Assembly: GCA_021850555.1 (NCBI GenBank)
Contig: JAJZLX010000531.1
Coordinates: forward strand, 1-8,485
Source of the DNA: Pseudomonadota bacterium
GTDB lineage: Bacteria > Pseudomonadota > Gammaproteobacteria > Steroidobacterales > Steroidobacteraceae
Direction: 5' to 3'
DNA length: 8,485 nucleotides
The notes below the pieces were generated by a model. That model searched no databases and was not told the origin of the DNA. It was given only the letters and a program-made list of their open reading frames with translations. Shown here one piece after another: positions 1 to 5,224 of this stretch. The translations under genes and the position numbers were made by a program. Positions within the stretch are counted from its first letter, which is position 1. Every line of letters starts with the position of its first letter.

Positions 1-543
1 GCGTGGGGTGATGTCGATCAGCAGCTGATTCTTGAACGGCTTGAGCGCTTGGCTGCGACGTACGGCCTTGCGCAACCGGGCCATCAGCGACTCGAGGCGG
101 CGGTGATCGGCGCCCGCGACCTCCTTGCGTGCCTGCACGAGGCTCGGCCGGCCGAGCGGTTGCCGATAGCGGTTGCTGCCGGGCCCCTTTTCGGCCGCGT
201 CCAGGTGGACCATCTGTTGCTTGCGTGTGTGAAATCCGTTCAGTCCGCCGCCGAGGTTGATGGGGCTGGTGCTGGCGCCGCCCGGCCCGGCCGGTCCCGG
301 CGCGGCCCGCACGCTCTGTCCGGATTGCATGCTCGGGTTCTTGAAATAGTTGAAGATCGCGGCCCGCTCGGCCTTGTTGACGGCCGTGACGATCCACATG
401 ACCAGGAAGAAGGCCATCATGGCGGTCACGAAGTCGGCGTAGGCGACCTTCCAGACTCCGCCGTGGTGCTCGGCGGCACGGCGCTTGCTCCGCTTGACGA
501 AGATCGGTGCCTTCTCGTCCTTTTTTTGCGCCGACCCGGCCAT
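1..543 (-). CDS. motB: Flagellar motor stator protein MotB (3' part beyond window)
   Basis: MotB is the inner-membrane stator subunit that pairs with MotA to conduct protons and anchors the stator to peptidoglycan. The 181 codons visible are open throughout and are read from the ATG at 543 down to base 1. A basic N-terminus (VKRSKRR, 16-22) leads to YADFVTAMMAFFLVMW (35-50), the single membrane helix. Asp37 matches the essential proton-carrying Asp32 of E. coli MotB. The plug region follows, then a Gly/Pro/Ala-rich linker (about 80-103) and a basic helix (143-165). The visible part ends at LLIDITPR, which matches the first strand of the OmpA-like peptidoglycan-binding domain, so most of that domain lies outside. 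The start overlaps the motA stop by one base (TGATG) and has no good Shine-Dalgarno sequence, suggesting translational coupling. The YADF signature fits a proton-type rather than a PomB-type sodium stator. Confidence 0.95.
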   Translation of the reverse strand, partial: MAGSAQKKDEKAPIFVKRSKRRAAEHHGGVWKVAYADFVTAMMAFFLVMWIVTAVNKAERAAIFNYFKNPSMQSGQSVRAAPGPAGPGGASTSPINLGGGLNGFHTRKQQMVHLDAAEKGPGSNRYRQPLGRPSLVQARKEVAGADHRRLESLMARLRKAVRRSQALKPFKNQLLIDITPR

Positions 544-1412
544 CAGGCGCCCACTTTGACTTTGCCTTTCAGCTGGGCCTCGAGGTCGGCAAAGCTCGGG
601 CGGACGTCGCTGAACAGGAGCTTGCGGGCGAACTCGATGGCCACCGCGGGCACGTAGCCGCGCACGCTCGCGACCAGCGCCATTTTGACCAGCTCGAAGG
701 CTTTGGCCTCGTCGTTGGCCGCATGCGCCAGGGCCGCGGCGAGCGGTCCGGCGAAGCCGTAGGAGATCAGGATGCCGAGGAACGTGCCGACCAGCGCCGA
801 GGCGACGCGGGCGCCGATGGCGGCGGTATTGGCACCCGCGATCGAGGCCATGGTGTTGACGATGCCGAGGACCGCCGCGACGATGCCGAAACCCGGTAGA
901 GAGTCGGCCATGCGCTGCACGGCGTGCGAGGTCTCGTGGATCTGCTGGTGGAAAGTCTCCAGCTCCTGGTCGAGCAGGCTCTCGAACTCGTGCGGGTCGA
1001 GATTGCCGCCGACCATCAGCCGCAGGCAGTCGGTGATGAACTGGCGCAGATGGTGATCCTGCGCGATGCGGGGGTATTTCTTGAACAGCGCGCCGCCGTC
1101 CGGTGCGTCGATATCCGCCTCGATCGCCATCAGGCCTTCCTTGCGGATCTTCACCAGGATTTCGTAGAGCAGCTTCAGGAGCGCGACGTAGTCGTCGTGC
1201 TCGTAGCGTTCCTGGCGGATCAGCGCGACGATGTCGTCGAAGGTGGCCTTGACGATCTTGATCGGGTTGCTCGTGAGAAACGCACCGAAGGCCGCCCCGA
1301 CGATGATCAGGAACTCCGCGGGGTGCCACAGCGCGAGGAGTCTGCCTCCCTCGATGATGAAGCCCACGATCACGCAGCCGAGGACGACGACGCTGCCGAT
1401 GATCTGGATCAC
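543..1412 (-). CDS. motA: Flagellar motor stator protein MotA
   Basis: MotA is the multi-pass stator subunit whose cytoplasmic loop acts on the rotor protein FliG. The 289 residues are close to E. coli MotA (295) and align almost without gaps. Membrane helices are seen near residues 2-20, 33-48, 171-190 and 205-228, with a large cytoplasmic loop between the second and third. Charged loop residues Arg90 and Glu98, which contact FliG in E. coli, fall at the same numbers here. Pro173 (DSLPGFGIVAAVLG) and Pro223 (YGFAGPLA) match the functional prolines Pro173 and Pro222. The start is GTG; it aligns with the E. coli start (MIQIIGSVVVLG versus MLILLGYLVVLG) and has a weak GGGG Shine-Dalgarno at 1422-1419. 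It is the first gene of a motAB pair reading leftward. No convincing FliA (sigma-28) or sigma-54 promoter was found upstream. Confidence 0.97.
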   Translation of the reverse strand: MIQIIGSVVVLGCVIVGFIIEGGRLLALWHPAEFLIIVGAAFGAFLTSNPIKIVKATFDDIVALIRQERYEHDDYVALLKLLYEILVKIRKEGLMAIEADIDAPDGGALFKKYPRIAQDHHLRQFITDCLRLMVGGNLDPHEFESLLDQELETFHQQIHETSHAVQRMADSLPGFGIVAAVLGIVNTMASIAGANTAAIGARVASALVGTFLGILISYGFAGPLAAALAHAANDEAKAFELVKMALVASVRGYVPAVAIEFARKLLFSDVRPSFADLEAQLKGKVKVGA

Positions 1413-1739
1413 CGCACACCCCGCGCGCAGGTGCCGAGCCTCGAGCGCGGCGGACGAATGATCACGGACTCCGATCCGCGCGCACGGTTTGCCCGCGAGG
1501 ATGCCGCCGGCGGCGGTGCTCGGCGCGCCCCTCGGGCTGGGAGAGCTGGAATGATTCGGCGCTCGGGCATGGCCGTCCTGTCAGAGTCAAACTCCGGGCT
1601 GCAAGCGGACGCGGATCTCTAGAGCCGCGTATGCCTGTCAAGGGATGCCGCGAGCTATGCAGGGTGCGAACGTGTGCGACCCGGTCCACTGTGCGCCGCT
1701 ACCGACGTGGGTATCGGCGCGCCGGGGCCGTTCTTGAGC

Positions 1740-1755
1740 GTTCAGGGGCCTGAAC
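1740..1755. promoter_or_regulatory. 16-bp dyad, candidate operator upstream of the aminotransferase
   Basis: GTTCAGG and CCTGAAC are perfect inverted arms separated by GG. The right arm covers the proposed -35 element (1750-1755), the position of a typical repressor operator. It does not match a regulator consensus that I know, including the TyrR/PhhR type. Seven-base arms can arise by chance a few times in a window this long, so the location is the main argument. Confidence 0.3.
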
Positions 1756-1777
1756 TGTGACGCCGAGCGGGTAAACT
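1750..1777 (+). promoter_or_regulatory. Candidate sigma-70 promoter for the aminotransferase
   Basis: CTGAAC (1750-1755) and TAAACT (1772-1777) are separated by 16 bases. The -10 matches the consensus at four of six positions and the -35 at three of six. Transcription would begin near 1784, leaving a leader of about 30 nt before the GTG start. It is one of the few A/T-containing hexamers in a very GC-rich stretch. It is a weak match and is unproven. Confidence 0.4.
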
Positions 1778-1802
1778 GGCGCCGCCGCCCCCGGCTTGCG
1801 GC

Positions 1803-1808
1803 AAGGAG
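1803..1808 (+). promoter_or_regulatory. Ribosome binding site supporting the GTG start at 1815
   Basis: AAGGAG is followed by a six-base spacer and then GTG. This strong Shine-Dalgarno match decides the start, and the first residues (MLEHLDRLPPDPILGL) align with the start of AspC (MFENITAAPADPILGL). Confidence 0.85.
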
Positions 1809-1814
1809 ATCCCC

Positions 1815-3011
1815 GTGCTTGAGCATCTCGACCGGCTGCCGCCGGATCCAATCCTCGGCCTGATGGCTGCGTATCGCACCGACGACGATGCGCGCAAGAT
1901 CGATTTGGGCGTCGGCGTCTATCGCGACGACCAGGGCAGCACGCCCATCATGCGGGCGGTACGGGCTGCGGAACTGGCTGTTTTGGAGCGGCAGACGACC
2001 AAGACGTATGTCGCCCCGGCCGGTAATCCCGCATTCAATGACGCGATGCGCCGCTTGGCGTTCGGTGCACACAGTGCGCTTGGCGAGTCGGATCGGGTAT
2101 GCGCGGTGCAGGCACCGGGCGGATGCGGCGCGCTGCGTCTCGGCGCGGAACTGATTCGTGCAGCGGTTCCCGATGCCACCGTATACGTCAGCACGCCCAC
2201 CTGGGCGAATCACGTGCCGCTGTTGTCCGGCTGCGGGCTGAAGCTCGAGCGCTACCCGTATTACGATCCCACCACCGGCGGTGTTGCGTTCGAGGCCATG
2301 ATGCGCGCGCTCGAGAAGCTGCCACCCCGCTCGGTGATCCTGCTGCACGCCTCCTGCCACAACCCGACGGGCGCGGATCTCGAGGCTGCGCAGTGGGGTG
2401 AGCTTCTGGGGTTGATGCAGCGGCGTGCGCTGTTGCCGTTCATCGACATGGCTTATCAGGGGCTCGGCGACGGGATCGATGCAGACGCCGAGGGACTGAG
2501 GCTGCTCTGCGCGGCACTGCCCGAGGCGTTGATCGCGGTTTCGTGCTCCAAGAATTTCGGTCTCTACCGCGAGCGTGTCGGCTGTCTGATCGCGCTCAAC
2601 CAGAACGCCGCGGCCGCGGGCGCCACGCTGACGCAGCTGACGTGCATCGCTCGCGGGCTGTATTCGATGCCGCCGGACCACGGCGCCGCCATTGTTGCGG
2701 AGATTCTCGGCAGCGATACACAGCACGCCGCGTGGCGCAGCGAGCTCGACGAGATGCGCGCGCGGATCGCTCGCCTGCGGGTTGCGGCCACCCGGGCGCT
2801 GGCTGAGGCCTGTCCCGACGAGGACTTCAGCCACATCCAGCGCCAGCGCGGCATGTTTTCCTATCTCGGCATCAGCCCGCAGATCGTGCAGCGGCTGCGC
2901 GAGCGGCACCACGTGTACATGACGGAAGACAGCCGCGTCAACATCGCGGGCTTGCGGCTGCAGAACATCCCGTATTTCGCCGCCGCGGTCGCCGCCGCAC
3001 TGCGTCAGTAG
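1815..3011 (+). CDS. Class I aspartate/aromatic amino acid aminotransferase (AspC/TyrB family)
   Basis: This is a PLP-dependent cytoplasmic transaminase moving amino groups between an amino acid (aspartate or an aromatic one) and 2-oxoglutarate. The 398 residues match the family length and align with E. coli AspC over the whole chain. Visible active-site residues are Trp130, which stacks on the cofactor; Asn183 in HNPTG; Asp211 and Tyr214 in DMAYQG; the Schiff-base lysine Lys246 in SCSKNFGLY; Arg254 in ERVG; and Arg374 in SRVNIAG, which binds the substrate alpha-carboxylate. Arg280 matches AspC Arg292, which binds dicarboxylic side chains. Several specificity positions differ from both AspC and TyrB: Arg37, Thr64, Cys104 in PGGCGALR and Met285 in YSMPPDHGA. 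YSMPPDHGA resembles what I recall of Pseudomonas PhhC-type aromatic aminotransferases. The exact substrate is therefore left open. The gene appears monocistronic, with its own promoter and ribosome binding site. Confidence 0.93.
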   Translation: MLEHLDRLPPDPILGLMAAYRTDDDARKIDLGVGVYRDDQGSTPIMRAVRAAELAVLERQTTKTYVAPAGNPAFNDAMRRLAFGAHSALGESDRVCAVQAPGGCGALRLGAELIRAAVPDATVYVSTPTWANHVPLLSGCGLKLERYPYYDPTTGGVAFEAMMRALEKLPPRSVILLHASCHNPTGADLEAAQWGELLGLMQRRALLPFIDMAYQGLGDGIDADAEGLRLLCAALPEALIAVSCSKNFGLYRERVGCLIALNQNAAAAGATLTQLTCIARGLYSMPPDHGAAIVAEILGSDTQHAAWRSELDEMRARIARLRVAATRALAEACPDEDFSHIQRQRGMFSYLGISPQIVQRLRERHHVYMTEDSRVNIAGLRLQNIPYFAAAVAAALRQ

Positions 3012-3077
3012 TTCCCCACGGACTCGCGTCCACCCCGAGCCATGAAGCATCACGAACGTTTGACAGGCACAGGGAGG

Positions 3078-3158
3078 TGCCCCGCCGCCGCAGGTGGCGG
3101 ACGTTGAGCCAAAAACCACGCTTTTTGGCTCAACGGCGCTGGGCGGGGCAGGAGCCCC
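3078..3158 (+). other. Hairpin cluster between the aminotransferase and the MHYT kinase operon
   Basis: The core is a perfect hairpin. GTTGAGCCAAAAA (3103-3115) pairs with TTTTTGGCTCAAC (3122-3134) around the loop CCACGC, and one more C-G pair (3102/3135) gives a 14-bp stem. A small hairpin precedes it (CCGCC 3085-3089 with GGCGG 3096-3100) and another follows (GGGGC 3145-3149 with GCCCC 3154-3158). Alternatively, TGCCCCGCC (3078-3086) can pair with GGCGGGGCA (3142-3150), enclosing the core and excluding both small hairpins. No T-run follows any stem; the A and T tracts lie inside the core stem beside the loop, so this is not a canonical intrinsic terminator. It could be a nonclassical terminator or mRNA 3' stabiliser, a leader control element for the kinase operon, a dispersed repeat, or a protein-binding palindrome. 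Confidence 0.6.
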
Positions 3159-3187
3159 GATCCAGCGCTTCGTAGTAGGGTGCGCTT

Positions 3188-3193
3188 GAAGGG
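3188..3193 (+). promoter_or_regulatory. Ribosome binding site of the MHYT kinase
   Basis: GAAGGG lies six bases before the ATG at 3200. It supports this start, which also places the first MHYT membrane helix directly at the N-terminus, as is usual for the family. No good promoter is visible between 3012 and 3187. Confidence 0.7.
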
Positions 3194-3199
3194 TGCCTC

Positions 3200-5224
3200 A
3201 TGCACGTAACGTATAACCCATGGCTCGTCGGCCTCTCGGTCTTCGTGGCCATTGCCGTTTCCTATACGGCGCTGATGCTGGCCGGCCGAGTGGCGGAGGC
3301 CGAACGCTCCGGCGGGCGGGTGTGGCTGTTCGGCGGGGCGGTGTCGATGGGCATCGGGGTCTGGGCGATGCACTTCATCGGTATGCTCGCCTACTCCCTA
3401 CCGATTCATCTGCGCTACAACATCCTGATCACGCTGGCGTCGCTGCTGATCGCGATCCTGACGTCGGGCTTTGCGCTGTCGATCGCAAGCCGCCGGGCTG
3501 TGACGGCGTGGCGCCTCGCGATCAGCTCCCTGGTCATGGGCGCCGGCATCGCCGCCATGCATTACACGGGCATGGCGGCGATCCAAATACGGCCAGCGAT
3601 CACGTACAACCCGGCGTTGGTCATGGCGTCGGTGCTCATCGCGGTCGCAGCGTCCTTTGTCGCGTTGTCGCTTTTCTTCCGACTGCGCACCCTGGATCCC
3701 CGCCTGCTGAGGCTGGTGCGCGCTTCGTCGGCGGTCATCATGGGCTGCGCGATCGCCGGCATGCACTACACCGCGATGATCGCTGCGCGCCTCGCGCCGG
3801 GCTCATATTTCTACGGTGGAGCGGCTTTCAACAACGATTGGCTTGGCGTCACCATCGGCATGGCTGCCTTGGCGGTTCTGGCGATAACGCTCATCACCCT
3901 CGTTTACGACGCCCATCTCGAATCGCGCAGCCGGCAGGATGCGCGGCGTCTGGCCAAGCTCAACGAGGAGCTGCAGTACGGCAAGAACCTGCTCAGCCTC
4001 GCGACGCAGGCGGCGGGAATCGCCAGCTGGGAATATGACCTCGCCACCGGCCGCTTCCTGTGGACCGAGAACGACATCGTTTCCCTCAGGAGCTCGAACC
4101 TCGATCCCCGTTACCATGGCGATGCCCTGTTGGCGAGCATCCATCCGGAAGACGCCGCGGCCGTTCGAGCGTCGATCCTGCGCGCGGTGCGGGGGCGCCG
4201 TGCCACCTGTACGTTCCAAATGCGGGTCGCGGCTTCCGAGACGACGATCCATCTGCAGGCGCACGCAAAACTGCTGGCGGACGGACACGGGCGCGTCTCA
4301 CGCCTGCTCGGTGTGTCATGGGACGTGACGGAGCAGGTACGCCAGGAGGAGCGTAGGGTCACGCTGCAATTGCAGCTGCAGGAGGCGTCGCGGCAGGCGG
4401 GTATGGCGGAAGTTGCCACGGGGGTCCTGCACAGCGTGGGCAATGTGCTGAACAGCTTGAGTGTCTCTGCGGCGCTGTTGACGTCACGGCTGCGCGAGTC
4501 GCGCGCGGTCAATGTGCAGCGCCTTGCACAGCTGCTGCCCGATCAGACACCGGCGCTGGTGTCGTTCTTCGCCACCGATCCGCGCGGCAAGGAGCTGCCG
4601 GGCTACCTGCGCCAGCTCGGCGAGCACCTCGTGCGCGAGAACCGCGAGCTTCAGGACGAGGCCCGGGCACTTGCGACCCACGTCGAGCACATCGGCACCA
4701 TCGTCGCCGCCCAACAGACCTATGCGCGCCGTGGCGGCAACCCCGAGGAGCTCGATGTCGCGGAGCTCATCGAGCGCGCCATCGCCCTGCATTTTTCGCT
4801 CGGGTCGGACACCACCGTGCGCAGGGACTACCACCCCGTTACCCGAGTCATGATCGATCGGCACAAGGTCATGCAGATCCTGGCGAACCTGCTGAGCAAC
4901 GCTCAGCATGCGATACGCGCGCAGGCGCACGGTCCGAAAGTGCTGACCTTGCGCCTGCGCCCGGTGCCGCCGGGCTCGTTCCAGATCGAAGTCGAGGACA
5001 GCGGCATCGGCATCAGCGACGCGGTGATGGGGCGCCTGTTCGAGTTCGGGTTCACCACCCGCAAGGACGGCCACGGCTTCGGCTTGCACTCGAGCGCGGC
5101 GCTCGCCCGTGAGATGGGCGGGGCGCTCAGGGCGCACAGCCGCGGCACAGGACTGGGGGCGTGCTTCACGCTCCGGTTGCCGATGGCGGGCAGTGAAGCG
5201 CAGCCGCGGAGGCAGAGCGCATGA
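3200..5224 (+). CDS. MHYT-domain membrane sensor histidine kinase with PAS domain
   Basis: This is an inner-membrane sensor kinase expected to autophosphorylate and pass phosphate to the regulator encoded next. Of 674 residues, about 1-237 form a seven-helix MHYT domain with three signature copies: MHFI (58-61), MHYT (120-123) and MHYT (188-191). These motifs are proposed to bind copper and sense O2, CO or NO. A short coiled segment (238-262) leads to a PAS/PAC domain (about 262-380, ending GVSWDVTEQ). The H-box is divergent: [16 protein letters not shown], with His411 as likely phosphoacceptor. A long helical segment (425-510, ending [13 protein letters not shown]) precedes the ATPase domain. 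The ATPase has an N-box ([10 protein letters not shown], 563-572), G1 (DSGIGI, Asp600), an F-box (LFEFGFTT), G2 (GHGFGLH, 624-630) and G3 (GTGLGACF, 649-656), so it looks catalytically complete. It overlaps the next gene by ATGA, implying a shared transcript. The sensed ligand is inferred from the family only. Confidence 0.92.
   Translation: MHVTYNPWLVGLSVFVAIAVSYTALMLAGRVAEAERSGGRVWLFGGAVSMGIGVWAMHFIGMLAYSLPIHLRYNILITLASLLIAILTSGFALSIASRRAVTAWRLAISSLVMGAGIAAMHYTGMAAIQIRPAITYNPALVMASVLIAVAASFVALSLFFRLRTLDPRLLRLVRASSAVIMGCAIAGMHYTAMIAARLAPGSYFYGGAAFNNDWLGVTIGMAALAVLAITLITLVYDAHLESRSRQDARRLAKLNEELQYGKNLLSLATQAAGIASWEYDLATGRFLWTENDIVSLRSSNLDPRYHGDALLASIHPEDAAAVRASILRAVRGRRATCTFQMRVAASETTIHLQAHAKLLADGHGRVSRLLGVSWDVTEQVRQEERRVTLQLQLQEASRQAGMAEVATGVLHSVGNVLNSLSVSAALLTSRLRESRAVNVQRLAQLLPDQTPALVSFFATDPRGKELPGYLRQLGEHLVRENRELQDEARALATHVEHIGTIVAAQQTYARRGGNPEELDVAELIERAIALHFSLGSDTTVRRDYHPVTRVMIDRHKVMQILANLLSNAQHAIRAQAHGPKVLTLRLRPVPPGSFQIEVEDSGIGISDAVMGRLFEFGFTTRKDGHGFGLHSSAALAREMGGALRAHSRGTGLGACFTLRLPMAGSEAQPRRQSA
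5208..5212 (+). promoter_or_regulatory. Ribosome binding site of the response regulator, inside the kinase gene
   Basis: GGAGG lies eight bases before the ATG at 5221, within the last codons of the kinase gene. Together with the ATGA overlap it supports coupled translation of the pair. Confidence 0.75.

Larger units (their letters stand above)
1413..1814. other. Divergent intergenic region between motA and the aminotransferase gene
   Basis: This 402-nt gap separates the leftward motAB genes from the rightward aminotransferase gene, so both must be transcribed from it or from within. On the plus strand it holds a weak promoter, a 16-bp dyad and a good ribosome binding site near its right end. 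On the minus strand a perfect TTGACA lies at 1641-1636, but no acceptable -10 sits at normal spacing, so the motA promoter is unresolved. Open frames crossing the gap lack homology I recognise and have arginine-rich, low-complexity translations typical of GC-rich noncoding strands. I see no RNA gene. Confidence 0.6.

Noticed and set aside
49..1622. Plus-strand open frames overlapping motB and motA
   Set aside because: They are shadows of motAB, whose residues align with E. coli MotA and MotB over their whole visible length.
1616..1641. TTGACA on the minus strand (1641-1636) with TAGAGA (1621-1616) as a motA promoter
   Set aside because: The spacer is only 14 bases and the -10 matches at three of six positions. 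The -35 alone is not enough to call a promoter.
1462..1689. A 75-codon minus-strand frame in the gap upstream of motA
   Set aside because: No ribosome binding site or motif was seen, and composition is Arg-rich and low in complexity. It is probably chance.
3060..3088. TTGACA at 3060-3065 as a promoter for the kinase operon
   Set aside because: At 16-18 bases downstream there are only G/C hexamers, so no -10 element is present.
1638..3119. A 493-codon open frame on the minus strand opposite the aminotransferase
   Set aside because: The plus strand encodes a full-length aminotransferase with all active-site residues. The antisense translation matches nothing recognisable.
3103..3134. The core hairpin as an ordinary intrinsic terminator
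   Set aside because: The T-tract is inside the stem and the bases after the stem are GGCGCTGGGC, not a U-run. A nonclassical termination or stabilising role remains possible.
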